Assembly (NCBI RefSeq): GCF_013366925.1
Contig: NZ_JAALDK010000001.1
Span: 6,384,001 to 6,448,000 of the forward strand
Length of the DNA stretch: 64,000 bases
Source: Paraburkholderia youngii
GTDB lineage: Bacteria > Pseudomonadota > Gammaproteobacteria > Burkholderiales > Burkholderiaceae
Reading direction: 5' to 3'
Under the pieces are notes generated by a model. That model saw only the letters and a list, made by a program, of their open reading frames with translations, was not told where the DNA came from and did no database searches. The translations under genes and the position numbers were made by a program. Of the stretch, positions 26,609-35,599 are shown one piece after another (positions within the stretch are counted from its first letter, which is position 1; each line of letters begins with the position of its first letter).

Positions 26609-27142
26609 ATGAATTCACGCAGGATCGCCGTGCGCCGTTCGGGTGTGCACGGCAAAGGCGTGTTTGCTCTCGAACCGATCGCGGCGGGCGAACGACTGAT
26701 CGAATACAAGGGCGAGCGGATTACCTGGAAAGAAGCGTTGCGCCGTCATCCGCATAATCCGGCTGAACCGAATCACACGTTTTATTTCGCGCTGGATAAC
26801 GGCAAGGTTATCGACGGCAAGGTGAATGGCAATAGCGCGCGCTGGATCAATCATTCATGCGCGCCGAACTGCGAAGCCGAGGAAATCGACGGACATGTGT
26901 ACGTGCATGCGCTGCGCGATATCGCGGAGGGTGAGGAAGTCTTTTACGACTACGGCCTCGTGATCGACGCGCGGCAGACGAAGAAGCTGAAAAAGGAGTA
27001 CGAATGCCGTTGCGGCGCGCGCAAGTGCCGCGGCACGATGCTGGCGCCGCCGCAAAAGGGCAAGGGCGGCGGCAAGTCGGGTAAAGGTGCCGACAAGGAC
27101 CAGAAGTCCAGCAAATCGGCGAAGAAATCGAAGAAGAAATGA
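26609..27142 (+). CDS. SET-domain protein lysine methyltransferase with post-SET zinc motif and Lys-rich tail
   Basis: The 177-residue product has a compact SET domain (about residues 4-120): GVHGKGVFALEPIAAGE for S-adenosylmethionine binding, NHSC (81-84) and GEEVFYDYG (108-116) forming the knot-like active site. A post-SET motif CxCx4C (Cys133, 135, 140) follows. Together with Cys84 it matches the zinc site of eukaryotic histone methyltransferases. The last 30 residues are Lys/Ser/Gly-rich, like histone H1 tails. The target protein in bacteria is unknown. The ATG at 26609 has AAGGA eight bases upstream. Confidence 0.88.
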   Translation: MNSRRIAVRRSGVHGKGVFALEPIAAGERLIEYKGERITWKEALRRHPHNPAEPNHTFYFALDNGKVIDGKVNGNSARWINHSCAPNCEAEEIDGHVYVHALRDIAEGEEVFYDYGLVIDARQTKKLKKEYECRCGARKCRGTMLAPPQKGKGGGKSGKGADKDQKSSKSAKKSKKK

Positions 27143-27225
27143 GCCACGGGCCGGCGCGCGGCGTTAGCTGTCTGCACTGATCGAGGCGCCAAGGCGAATG
27201 CCGCCGGGGCAGCCCGGCAAACCTT

Positions 27226-28740
27226 CTACAAATCGACCGGCGCCGAGTGCGCCGGTTTTTTCGTGGCGCGTCGCTCGTTGGCATCGCTGGCGGTGGCAGC
27301 GTCTGCCGACGCACTGGGCGGCAGCAACGGAATCCTCACGATAAAGCGTGCGCCACCCTCCGGCGCGTCCTCGTAATGCACGCTGCCGTGATGCAGCACC
27401 ATGATGTCGTGGACGATCGCAAGGCCCAGACCCGCGCCGCTGTCGACGCCCGCCTCGGTCTGCCCGTCGCCGCGGAAGAACCGCTTGAACAGATCCGCCT
27501 GCTGCGAACGCGGCACGCCCGGCCCGTTGTCTTCGACGACGATCTCGGCCATGCGCAGATCGTCGATCAGGGTCTGCGAAACCCTCACCGTGATGCGTCC
27601 GCCGTCGGCCCGCGAAGGCGGCACATACTTCAGCGCGTTATCGAGCAGATTCGCGATCACTTCGTGCAGCAGTACCGGGTTGCCGCGCGCCATCAACGGG
27701 TCGTCGTTCGACGGATCGTCGAGGCGCTGGAAGCCGAGGTCCACGTGTACCGCTAGCGCGCGCGGCACCCATTCGGCGCCCGTGTCGAAGGCGAGCCCGG
27801 CCATGTCGACATTGACGAAGCGGGCCGCCTGTTCACCCGGCTCGGCGCGCGCGAGCGACAGCAATTGATTCGACAACCGCACGGCCCGATCGGCCGCGGC
27901 GCGCAGTTCGCGCACGGCGGCGAGCGTCTGCTGCGGATCGCGCGCGACGACCGCCTGCTCCGCATGCAGCTTCACCGCGGTGAGCGGCGTGCGCAGCTGA
28001 TGCGCGGCATCTGCGATGAATTTACGTTGCGCATCGAGGGCGGCTTTCAGACGATCGAGCAGCGCGTTCAGCGCGCCCGTCAGCGGACGGATCTCGACCG
28101 GCACATAGGTTTCGTCGACCGGCTCGAGCGACGTGTGCGTTTGCCGGTTCAGCGAATCGGCGAGCGCGGTCAGCGGATTGAGCTGCTGATTGACGACGCG
28201 CCACACGATCACCCAGCCGGCGAGCAGCAGCAGCAGCAACGGCATCATGATCGCGATCAGAAACTCCGCGGCGATGCGGTAACGGTGATGCACGGGCTGC
28301 CCGACTTCGACGACGATCGGATTGCCGCCCGGCTGATCGACGCGCACCTGAGCGACCCGCACGGTCACGCCTTCGTGCTGCGTCTCGAATACGTACGCGT
28401 AATGCATGCGGCGCACGTTGGTGCCTTGCAGCGGCAGATTGTGGTCGCCGGCGATTTCGCTGTCGCCGGTGCTGATCCGGTAGACCAGATGTTCGACCGG
28501 GTCGGAGAACATCGCTTGCGCGAGCGGCGGCACCGTGATCGCCGCTTCCGGTCCGGCAATCTGGATCTGTTTGGAAATAGCGGTCGCGAGGTCCGCGAGC
28601 GAACGGTCGACCACGTGCTGCGTGTACTGCCAGGCGAGCCAGTAGGCGATCAGGCCGCTCATCAGCGCGAGCAGCGACAGGGGAGCAGCGAGGCGCCGCA
28701 GCAGCGTGCGGCGCAGACTATTGGCGGCCGGCTGGTGCAT
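27226..28740 (-). CDS. Sensor histidine kinase, TctE-like
   Basis: The 504-residue inner-membrane kinase has a first membrane helix near residues 20-42, a periplasmic 2CSK_N-like domain to about residue 155 (DRSLADLATAISKQI), and a second helix near residues 160-185. A HAMP segment, the dimerisation/H-box (FIADAAHQLRTPLT), and the ATPase part with N and G boxes (EVIANLLDNALKY, EDNGPGVP, GAGLGLAIV) follow. TctE kinases sense tricarboxylates, but the ligand here is unknown. I use the ATG at 28740, because upstream in-frame codons look non-coding. It is encoded 155 bases after its response regulator. Confidence 0.9.
   Translation of the reverse strand: MHQPAANSLRRTLLRRLAAPLSLLALMSGLIAYWLAWQYTQHVVDRSLADLATAISKQIQIAGPEAAITVPPLAQAMFSDPVEHLVYRISTGDSEIAGDHNLPLQGTNVRRMHYAYVFETQHEGVTVRVAQVRVDQPGGNPIVVEVGQPVHHRYRIAAEFLIAIMMPLLLLLLAGWVIVWRVVNQQLNPLTALADSLNRQTHTSLEPVDETYVPVEIRPLTGALNALLDRLKAALDAQRKFIADAAHQLRTPLTAVKLHAEQAVVARDPQQTLAAVRELRAAADRAVRLSNQLLSLARAEPGEQAARFVNVDMAGLAFDTGAEWVPRALAVHVDLGFQRLDDPSNDDPLMARGNPVLLHEVIANLLDNALKYVPPSRADGGRITVRVSQTLIDDLRMAEIVVEDNGPGVPRSQQADLFKRFFRGDGQTEAGVDSGAGLGLAIVHDIMVLHHGSVHYEDAPEGGARFIVRIPLLPPSASADAATASDANERRATKKPAHSAPVDL
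27236..27261 (+). terminator. Terminator of the SET gene lying inside the convergent kinase gene
   Basis: ACCGGCGC and GCGCCGGT form a perfect 8-base stem with a 5-base loop and six T on the plus strand. The hairpin overlaps the last codons of the minus-strand histidine kinase gene. Confidence 0.8.
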
Positions 28741-28895
28741 GATCTTAGGCGCGGGAAAGTTGTGACTGCGGTAGCAACGGCGCGAAGCGCCTTGAGGCAG
28801 TCCGGTGTCCGGCACGACGCGCAGCGGGCACAGCCGATGCGCGGCGCCGGTCCGGCGCCGTCAGGCCGCGACGCAATGCGCGGCCTTCACGACGA

Positions 28896-29582
28896 TCATG
28901 CGGCCTGGCGGATTTCCTGCAACAGATAGCCAAAGCCACGCACGGTGACGATTTCGACACGGCAGTTCTCGAGCTTCTTGCGCACACGGTGCACGTAGAC
29001 TTCGATCGCGGTATCGCCGAGATCGCCGCCGAAGTGCGTCAGGTGATCCTGCAATTGCGCCTTGCTGACGACGCGGCCGTGACGCAGCAGCAGCATTTCG
29101 AGCACTGCGAATTCGCGCGGCGACAGTTCGAGCGGTTTGTCGTCGTTGAAGATGCGGCGGTCGACGCCCGACAGCCGCACGCCACCCAGTGACACTTCCG
29201 GACGCGGCATGTCACCGTGCGGACCGCTGCGGCGCATCACCGCGCGAATGCGCGCTTCCAGCTCGGCCGGCTCGAAAGGCTTCAGCATGTAGTCGTCCGC
29301 GCCGGAGTTCAGGCCTTGCACGCGGTCGTTCAATTCGTCGCGCGCGGTCAGGATGATCACCGGCGTGTGACGGTTGCTCTGGCGGAAACGCGACAGCAGC
29401 GTCATGCCGTCGATACCCGGCAGACCCAGATCGAGGATCACGAGTTCGTGGCGGTTTTGGGTGAGGGCCTGTTCGGCAAAGATGCCGTCATGGACCATGT
29501 CGACGGTGAAGCCGGCTTGTTCGAGACTGCTTTGGATGCCGCGTGCGATGGGGCGGTCATCTTCGATCAGAAGGAGTCGCAT
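28896..29582 (-). CDS. OmpR-family response regulator (TctD/QseB-like)
   Basis: The 228-residue product has a receiver domain with the acidic pair EDD (7-9), phospho-acceptor Asp51 (LVILDLGLPG) and Lys101 (MLKPF). A winged-helix DNA-binding domain follows (LSPREFAVLEMLLLRHGRVVSKAQL, then IEVYVHRVRKKL). It would be phosphorylated by the kinase encoded just downstream and control a transport or metabolic operon. The target is not evident from the neighbours. Confidence 0.93.
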   Translation of the reverse strand: MRLLLIEDDRPIARGIQSSLEQAGFTVDMVHDGIFAEQALTQNRHELVILDLGLPGIDGMTLLSRFRQSNRHTPVIILTARDELNDRVQGLNSGADDYMLKPFEPAELEARIRAVMRRSGPHGDMPRPEVSLGGVRLSGVDRRIFNDDKPLELSPREFAVLEMLLLRHGRVVSKAQLQDHLTHFGGDLGDTAIEVYVHRVRKKLENCRVEIVTVRGFGYLLQEIRQAA

Positions 29583-29731
29583 GGATTTCGCTCAAGTACA
29601 ATGGGTTTAGGCGTTTTGGCAAGCGGTTCGCCGGGGCGCCTGCAACACAGCCAGCGTGCGACGCGGCGGCAGAGGCCCCACGAAGCAGCTGTCGAGCCGA
29701 CTCGAAGCGCCGTGCCAGTCATCACGAAGTC

Positions 29732-29956
29732 ATGTCCGAGATCAGCATTCACGAACTGGAAGCCGCGATCAACTTCTGGCGCGCCCGCTCACCTTCGAGC
29801 GGCGACGAACACGTTCTGTGCAAGGAGGCAAGCGCACTATCCAAGCCGTATGCGCTGCTGATTGTACAGCGTCAGAAGTCGCTATCACTCGATCGTTTTG
29901 ACCCGATTGCAAGGCAGGCCTGGGAAGCTTACGTTCAACTTAAGGATAGCCTGTAG
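29732..29956 (+). CDS. DUF3717-family small protein
   Basis: The 74-residue product starts MSEISIHELEAAINFWRARSPS and includes the conserved HVLCKEASALSKPYALLI. I recognise this as the DUF3717 family of small Burkholderiales proteins, whose function is unknown. There is no signal peptide or membrane segment. The ATG at 29732 gives the family-like N-terminus. A longer frame from 29543 reads through unlikely sequence. It is divergent from the response regulator gene. Confidence 0.75.
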   Translation: MSEISIHELEAAINFWRARSPSSGDEHVLCKEASALSKPYALLIVQRQKSLSLDRFDPIARQAWEAYVQLKDSL

Positions 29957-30060
29957 AACTGAAGGTTTGCCCAGGGTATTGCCTGCATTGTCCTTTCATT
30001 GTGGACCGATTACGCGGCAAGTTGTATATAAACACGCATAAGGGCCCGTAATTATTTGTA

Positions 30061-30351
30061 TTAGGTAGTAACACTGTCGATGAATGTCGCAAGCGCGATG
30101 TCGCGCTCGGTAACGCCGTTCGCTTCATGGGTGGACAGCGTGATATCGACCTTGTTGTACACGTTGAACCACTCTGGATGATGATCCATTTCCTGCGCCT
30201 TGATCGCCACGCGCGTCATGAAGCCGAACGCCTCGTTGAAGTCGGCGAATTCGAAGCTGCGGCGAATCGCGTCACGCTCCGCCACGCTTTCCCAGCGATC
30301 CAGTTTGGCCAGTTGCTGGGTGCGCTCCTCGGAAGTCAGTTTCTGAATCAT
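30061..30351 (-). CDS. phhB: Pterin-4a-carbinolamine dehydratase
   Basis: The 96-residue cytoplasmic enzyme dehydrates 4a-hydroxytetrahydropterin so that the pterin cofactor of phenylalanine hydroxylase can be recycled. The family motif is clear: [32 protein letters not shown], with the paired His of the active site. The ATG at 30351 has GAGG eight bases upstream. The open frame could extend to 30375. It lies 116 bases downstream of phhA on the same strand, the usual pairing. Confidence 0.93.
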   Translation of the reverse strand: MIQKLTSEERTQQLAKLDRWESVAERDAIRRSFEFADFNEAFGFMTRVAIKAQEMDHHPEWFNVYNKVDITLSTHEANGVTERDIALATFIDSVTT

Positions 30352-30467
30352 GGAGTTACCTCGTTGGTCGAACACGCTCGCCGGCAGGCGGGCGAAACCG
30401 GTATTTTTTCACGATTGTGCAACGCTCGCCGTGCGCCGGGCCGGGTGGGTCTAAGGCGGCTTGGCGT

Positions 30468-31358
30468 TTAAACGTCGCCGCTGGTTTGCCATCCCTCGCG
30501 GGTTCCGCGCGAGATCACGCGGTCGCCGTCGAGCACGTCGCCCGCTGCGTAGGCCGGTGCATTGGCGAGCCTCGCCAGCAGCGGCGCGAAGTCCGTTTGT
30601 GCGACGCGGAACAGTTGCGCGAAGTCATCGATGACGAAGTAGGTTTGCTGGAACGTATCGATGCGGTAACGCGTGCGCATCACACGTTCCAGCGCGAAGC
30701 CGAGCCGGTTCGGCGCCGCGCTTTGCTCGCTGTATACCGTCTCGGCCTTGCTCGAGACGATGCCGGCGCCGTAGATCTTCACGCCGTTCGGACTCGCGGC
30801 ATCGCGGATCAGCCCGAACTCCACTGTGTACCAATAGAGCCGCGCGAGCAGCGGCAGCGCGCCCGCTTCATTGGCGGCGAGCGCGGCGCGGCCGTATGCG
30901 TCCATGTAGTCGGCAAACACCGGGTTGATCAGTAGCGGCACATGGCCGAACAGATCGTGAAAGCAGTCGGGCTCCTGCAGGTAGTCGAGCTGGTCGGGTC
31001 GGCGCATCCACCACGTAACCGGAAAGCGGCGATTCGCCAGATGCTCGAAGAACACCTGATCCGGCACGAGGCCAGGCACGGCGACGATGCGCCAGCCGGT
31101 TGAGGGCGTCAGCTTCGCGTTGACGTCGTCGAAAGACGGCACGCGCTCCGACGGCAGGCCGATACGCTCGACGCCCGCGAGGAATTCATCGCACGCACGG
31201 CCTTCCAGCAAGGCGGTTTGGCGCGCGTACAACTGTCGCCAGACGGCATGGTCAACCGTGCCGTAGCGTTCGAGCGGCTGGTCGATCGTAAAGTCGGCTC
31301 GGGTCTCGAGACCGGCGTCGAACTGTTCTTTGAGTTTGGCGGTGCTGGCGGCGGACAT
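30468..31358 (-). CDS. phhA: Phenylalanine 4-monooxygenase
   Basis: The 296-residue product is a bacterial-type, monodomain phenylalanine hydroxylase that makes tyrosine from phenylalanine with O2 and tetrahydropterin. The iron ligands are visible: His134 and His139 in CFHDLFGHVPLL, and Glu180 in YWYTVEFGLI. It lacks the regulatory ACT domain of the animal enzymes. phhB follows it, and a divergent Lrp-family regulator gene is about 130 bases upstream, a likely controller. Confidence 0.95.
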   Translation of the reverse strand: MSAASTAKLKEQFDAGLETRADFTIDQPLERYGTVDHAVWRQLYARQTALLEGRACDEFLAGVERIGLPSERVPSFDDVNAKLTPSTGWRIVAVPGLVPDQVFFEHLANRRFPVTWWMRRPDQLDYLQEPDCFHDLFGHVPLLINPVFADYMDAYGRAALAANEAGALPLLARLYWYTVEFGLIRDAASPNGVKIYGAGIVSSKAETVYSEQSAAPNRLGFALERVMRTRYRIDTFQQTYFVIDDFAQLFRVAQTDFAPLLARLANAPAYAAGDVLDGDRVISRGTREGWQTSGDV

Positions 31359-31489
31359 GGCGAAGCTTTAACGGGGAAATCGCAGGAAATCGGTACATGC
31401 GAGTGTAGAGCGGAGTACATGCGGAAGGGGCGCAAGTTGGGCGTGAAAATCAGCAGGTATGCGATAATCGTGCGTTAACTAGCCAATTT

Positions 31490-31996
31490 ATGCGGGACAT
31501 CAACATGCTTGAACTCGACCACTTCGATCTAGCGCTGCTCGACGTGCTGCAGCGCTTTGGCCGCGCCACGCATCAGCAGCTGGCCGAGCAGGTGCCGCTG
31601 TCGCCGTCGCAGATCGGGCGACGGCTGCAGCGGCTGGAACAGGTCGGCGTGGTGGATGGCTATCGCGTCGTGTTGCGGCCGGAAAAGCTCGGCCTCGGCG
31701 TCACCGCTTTCACGAGCCTGAAGCTGAAGCATCACGGCGATTCGATTATCGAGCAGTTTCAGCAGCAGATCGACGTGCTGCCCGAAGTACTGGAGTGTCA
31801 CGCGGTCGTCGGCGATGCCGACTATCTGCTGCGCATCGTCGCGCCGGATCTGAATTATCTGTCGACCTTCGTGATGAAGAAGCTGATGCGCGTGCCGGGT
31901 GTCGATAGCGTGCGCTCGAATATCGTGCTGACCACGTTCAAGCGCAATGGGCCGTTGCCGCTCGGGCATCTTGCGCCGGGGGCTGCGCCGGTCTGA
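31490..31996 (+). CDS. Lrp/AsnC-family transcriptional regulator
   Basis: The 168-residue product has an N-terminal AsnC helix-turn-helix (DHFDLALLDVLQRFGRATHQQLAEQVPLSPSQIGRRLQRLEQVGVV) and a C-terminal RAM ligand-binding domain (ECHAVVGDADYLLRIVAPD). Such regulators bind amino acids. Divergence from phhA suggests that it responds to phenylalanine or tyrosine and controls phhAB. That is inference. ATG at 31505 is an alternative start with slightly better spacing from a GGGA. Confidence 0.9.
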   Translation: MRDINMLELDHFDLALLDVLQRFGRATHQQLAEQVPLSPSQIGRRLQRLEQVGVVDGYRVVLRPEKLGLGVTAFTSLKLKHHGDSIIEQFQQQIDVLPEVLECHAVVGDADYLLRIVAPDLNYLSTFVMKKLMRVPGVDSVRSNIVLTTFKRNGPLPLGHLAPGAAPV

Positions 31997-32083
31997 AGGT
32001 TTGAGGCCGTTGCCGGCGGGTGTCGACAAGCCGGCAGAGGGAGCCGCGCGCGCGCCGCCGCGGCCCCTGCAGTGACGCGATCC

Positions 32084-32620
32084 TTATGCCGCTCGCTTCG
32101 GCTCGTCGTCCGCATTCAGCAGATCGACATACGCGACCGGCACCAGATCCGCTTGGGATACGCCGAGGCTCTTGAACAGCGCTTCCGCTTCGGCGTGGCC
32201 GCCTTCTTCGTCGTCGTCCTGCGCGAGCACCACTTCGAGTTCGACGAAATCACCGAGACCGTCGACGCGATCCAGATGAATCCGCGTGCGCCCGCTCAGA
32301 TACACGTGCCGCTCTTTCGAGACGATGCCGCGCGTGGTCAGTGCGGTCGCGAGCAGCGCATGCATTGCTTCGGGATTCGCGACCGGACTGCGCGTGTAGT
32401 ACGACGCCTTCGGGCCGTCGCGGTCGTCGCGCTGATAGAAGATCAGCTCGGCCGGCGTGCCGTCGTCGAACTGGCGCAGCTTCAGGCGGCCGCGCGGCAC
32501 GTCGTAGAAAAAGTCCTGCTGGCGAAAGATCAGTGGCGCGTCCGTCGCGAGCTGCGCGGCGCGCTCGCGCAGTTGGTCGAAATGCTGGGCGCGGGCTTTG
32601 ATTTCGATGTTGCGTGCCAT
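32084..32620 (-). CDS. CYTH-domain protein (class IV adenylate cyclase/thiamine triphosphatase-like)
   Basis: The 178-residue product begins MARNIEIKARA, the EIKxK-type signature of CYTH proteins, which hold a triphosphate and divalent metal inside a beta tunnel. Later acidic and basic strands fit the fold (KLRQFDDGTPAELIFYQR, TRIHLDRVDGLGDFVELEVVL). Members include CyaB adenylate cyclases and triphosphatases, and the reaction here cannot be told from sequence alone. The ATG at 32620 has AAAGGAG upstream. Confidence 0.85.
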   Translation of the reverse strand: MARNIEIKARAQHFDQLRERAAQLATDAPLIFRQQDFFYDVPRGRLKLRQFDDGTPAELIFYQRDDRDGPKASYYTRSPVANPEAMHALLATALTTRGIVSKERHVYLSGRTRIHLDRVDGLGDFVELEVVLAQDDDEEGGHAEAEALFKSLGVSQADLVPVAYVDLLNADDEPKRAA

Positions 32621-32859
32621 GTGGGCTCCTTTGGATGGGCGGAGTGATCGACGGCTTCCGGGGCCACTGGTGGTGCCGGGGAGAAGCCGCCAGGAAGGAC
32701 GAAGTCGGGCGGAACGGAAAGCGCTACGAGGGCGCTGCGCGAGCGCAAACCGACAATCTAGCAAAAACTTCGTGACCGAATGCTTTCAGCCCGCGCGGCA
32801 GGTGGGACGAGTGCGGGCATTAGCGAGACTCATATCGCAGCGCGTCAGACGGTCCTCGC

Positions 32860-33759
32860 TCAGATCGCCCACTGCTGATCGATCAGCTTCAAGGCCGCCG
32901 CGATCGCCGGCTCGTCCTTGCGCTCGGCGAGCGTGATGAAGCTCAACTGCGTCGGCACGGTGATGCCATCGACGATCGTCAGCGCGTGCGCATGCGCCTC
33001 GGCGATTGCGGTTGCGTCGCGAGCAAGCGTGAGACCGACTCCCGACTTGACCAGATCGAGCATCGACGGCTCCTGGTCCACCTCGGCCACCTTGACGGGT
33101 TTCACACCCGCCTCGCCGAAACAGCGCGACAGCAGCCGGTTGTGCGCGGACGCCGGCGGCGTCCAGATCCACGGCAGCGCCGCGAGCGAGCGCCAGTCCC
33201 GCGCACCCTTCACGCGATCTTTCCAGCCCGCCGGCGCGAGCACGCGATACTGGAAATGCGTGAGCGTGACCGCGTGAAACGTGGCGCCGTCGCGGGTGTC
33301 GTCGTCGGAGGGCAGGCCGATGTAATAGCCGACGTCGAGCTCGCCCGCCCGAATCTGCTCGCGTACCCAGCCCGACATGCCGTGGCGCAGCGCGGTTTCG
33401 ATCTGCGGCCAGGTCTCGACGAGTTGCTTCAGGAAGCCGCCCAGGCGCAAAAACTCGGGGTCGAGAATGGTGCCGATGCGCAGGCGCCCGCGCACTTCCT
33501 GGCGGAGCGTCTGCGCGGCGCGCTGTACGTCGGCTGCCGCGCCGAGCGCGCGTTCGGCGTGCGGCAGCAGCGCCTGGCCGTCGCGAGTCAGCGCGAGCCC
33601 GTGCGAAGTCCGCGTGAACAGCGTCACGCCGAGCGTTTCCTGCAAGTGCTTGATTTGCAGGCTGACGGCGGGTTGGGTCAGATGTAGCTGCACCGCGGCG
33701 CGCGTGAGGTTGCCCTCGCGTGCGACGGTGACGAAAGCCCTAAGCAGAGTCAGATCCAT
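32860..33759 (-). CDS. LysR-family regulator of the divergent mmsA/GMC operon (HpdR-like)
   Basis: The 299-residue product has the LysR helix-turn-helix (LRAFVTVAREGNLTRAAVQLHLTQPAVSLQIKHLQETLGVTLF) and a periplasmic-binding-like effector domain. It is divergent from mmsA with 147 bases between. This arrangement matches LysR regulators that turn on 3-hydroxypropionate catabolism (mmsA and hpdH) in response to that acid. The family is certain. The effector is inference from the neighbours. Confidence 0.9.
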   Translation of the reverse strand: MDLTLLRAFVTVAREGNLTRAAVQLHLTQPAVSLQIKHLQETLGVTLFTRTSHGLALTRDGQALLPHAERALGAAADVQRAAQTLRQEVRGRLRIGTILDPEFLRLGGFLKQLVETWPQIETALRHGMSGWVREQIRAGELDVGYYIGLPSDDDTRDGATFHAVTLTHFQYRVLAPAGWKDRVKGARDWRSLAALPWIWTPPASAHNRLLSRCFGEAGVKPVKVAEVDQEPSMLDLVKSGVGLTLARDATAIAEAHAHALTIVDGITVPTQLSFITLAERKDEPAIAAALKLIDQQWAI

Positions 33760-33789
33760 ATCCTGATATTAGCGCGGCTTATAGCGCAG

Positions 33790-33848
33790 TTGAGCATTAC
33801 TCATTGGATTTGTCGCTCCTAGACGCCGTACGCTGAGCGTTGAGCAAT
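33790..33848. promoter_or_regulatory. Candidate LysR operator between the regulator and mmsA
   Basis: TGAG-N5-CTCA occurs at 33791-33803, preceded by T to give TTGAGCATTACTCA. The half-site TTGAGCA recurs at 33840-33846, 50 bases on. A dyad plus a second half-site in a LysR divergent promoter fits the usual recognition and activation sites. Confidence 0.45.
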
Positions 33849-33906
33849 GCTTCGGCGCGCGGTATCGAGCGCGAAGCGGGAGATTTCACAGCAAAAGAGG
33901 AACGAG

Positions 33907-35460
33907 ATGAGTGAGACATATTCCGACGCAACCGCGCAGCACGAGGCCGCACGCAGCGCGGCGAGCGCACGCGCGCTGAGCCATTTCATCAACGGCAAGA
34001 CCGTCGAAGGCACGAGCGGGCGCTTCGGCGACGTCTTCAATCCGGCGCTCGGCAGCGTCAGCGCGCGCGTGCCGCTCGCGAGCGTCGCCGAGGTGGACGC
34101 TGCTGTTGCCGCGGCCAACGCCGCGTTTCCCGCGTGGAGCGAAACCGCGCCGATCAAACGCGCGCGGGTGCTGTTCAAGTTCAAGGAACTGCTTGACCGC
34201 CATCACGACGAACTCGCGGAGCTGATCACGCGCGAGCACGGCAAGGTGTTTTCCGACGCCAAGGGCGAAGTGATGCGCGGCATCGAAATCGTCGAATTCG
34301 CGTGCGGCATCCCGAACCTGCTGAAGACCGATTTCACCGATCAGATCGGCGGCGGCATCGACAACTGGAATCTGCGCCAGCCGCTCGGTGTGGTCGCCGG
34401 CATCACGCCGTTCAATTTCCCGATGATGGTGCCGTGCTGGATGTTCCCGGTCGCGCTCGCGTGCGGCAACACCTTCGTGTTGAAGCCGTCCGAACGCGAT
34501 CCGTCCGCATCGATCCGGCTCGCCGAACTGCTGAAGGAAGCGGGCCTGCCGGACGGCGTGTTCAACGTCGTGCACGGCGACAAGGTCGCGGTGGATGCGC
34601 TGCTCGCACATCCCGAAGTGAGCGCGCTGTCGTTCGTCGGCTCGACGCCGATCGCCGAATACATCTACACGGAAGGCACGAAGCACGGCAAGCGGGTGCA
34701 GGCGTTGGGCGGGGCGAAGAATCATCTGGTTGTAATGCCCGACGCCGATCTCGACCAGGCCGTCGACGCCCTGATCGGCGCCGCCTACGGTTCGGCCGGC
34801 GAGCGCTGCATGGCGATTTCGGTGGCGGTCGCGGTGGGGCATATCGCCGATGAACTGATCGAGCGTCTGACGCCGCGCGTGAAGAGCCTGAAGATCCTCA
34901 ACGGCATGGAAGCGGCGGCCGAGATGGGGCCGCTCGTCACCGGCGCGCATCGGGACAAGGTGGTCGGCTATATCGACGCCGGCGTCGCCGCGGGCGCGAA
35001 GCTCGTCGTCGATGGACGCGCTCATCAGGTCGTGGGGCACGAGAAGGGCTTTTTCCTCGGCGGGACGCTGTTCGACGAAGTGTCGCCCGAGATGAAGATC
35101 TACCGCGAAGAAATCTTCGGACCGGTGCTGTGCGTCGTGCGCGTGCCCGACTTTGCCTCGGCGGTCGAGCTGATCAACGCGAATCAGTTTGCGAACGGCG
35201 TGTCGCTATTTACGACCGACGGCGGCATTGCGCGCGCGTTTTCCCGGCAGATCGAGATCGGCATGGTCGGCATCAACGTGCCGATTCCGGTGCCGATGGC
35301 CTGGCATTCGTTCGGCGGCTGGAAGAAGTCGCTGTTCGGCGATCATCACGCGTACGGCGAGGAAGGCGTGCGGTTCTATACGCGCTACAAGAGCATCATG
35401 CAGCGCTGGCCCGACAGCATTGCGAAGGGCGCGGAGTTCACGATGCCGGTCGCCAAATAA
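33907..35460 (+). CDS. mmsA: CoA-acylating methylmalonate-semialdehyde dehydrogenase
   Basis: The 517-residue product is a full-length MmsA. It oxidises malonate or methylmalonate semialdehyde to acetyl-CoA or propionyl-CoA with NAD+ and CoA. Family features are [21 protein letters not shown], the catalytic Cys in [13 protein letters not shown], and [19 protein letters not shown] and [10 protein letters not shown] stretches. The N-terminus carries about 15 extra residues ([17 protein letters not shown]). A GMC dehydrogenase gene follows on the same strand. Together they could take 3-hydroxypropionate to acetyl-CoA. Confidence 0.94.
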   Translation: MSETYSDATAQHEAARSAASARALSHFINGKTVEGTSGRFGDVFNPALGSVSARVPLASVAEVDAAVAAANAAFPAWSETAPIKRARVLFKFKELLDRHHDELAELITREHGKVFSDAKGEVMRGIEIVEFACGIPNLLKTDFTDQIGGGIDNWNLRQPLGVVAGITPFNFPMMVPCWMFPVALACGNTFVLKPSERDPSASIRLAELLKEAGLPDGVFNVVHGDKVAVDALLAHPEVSALSFVGSTPIAEYIYTEGTKHGKRVQALGGAKNHLVVMPDADLDQAVDALIGAAYGSAGERCMAISVAVAVGHIADELIERLTPRVKSLKILNGMEAAAEMGPLVTGAHRDKVVGYIDAGVAAGAKLVVDGRAHQVVGHEKGFFLGGTLFDEVSPEMKIYREEIFGPVLCVVRVPDFASAVELINANQFANGVSLFTTDGGIARAFSRQIEIGMVGINVPIPVPMAWHSFGGWKKSLFGDHHAYGEEGVRFYTRYKSIMQRWPDSIAKGAEFTMPVAK

Positions 35461-35540
35461 GCTGGCGGCTTTGCGCCGCATCAAGTCGGCGAACGCGCGA
35501 GCAAAAGAGTAAAAGCGAATAAAAGCGCGTCGCGGCGCAA

Positions 35541-35566
35541 GCGTGGAAGCGATCGAGCTTCCACGC
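35541..35566 (+). other. Intercistronic hairpin between mmsA and the GMC gene
   Basis: Perfect 10-base arms GCGTGGAAGC and GCTTCCACGC enclose a 6-base loop. There is no T run after it, so it is more likely an mRNA stabiliser or processing site than a terminator. Confidence 0.5.
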
Positions 35567-35599
35567 CTGCGCTGCAAAAAATGCTTAGGAGACTGAACG

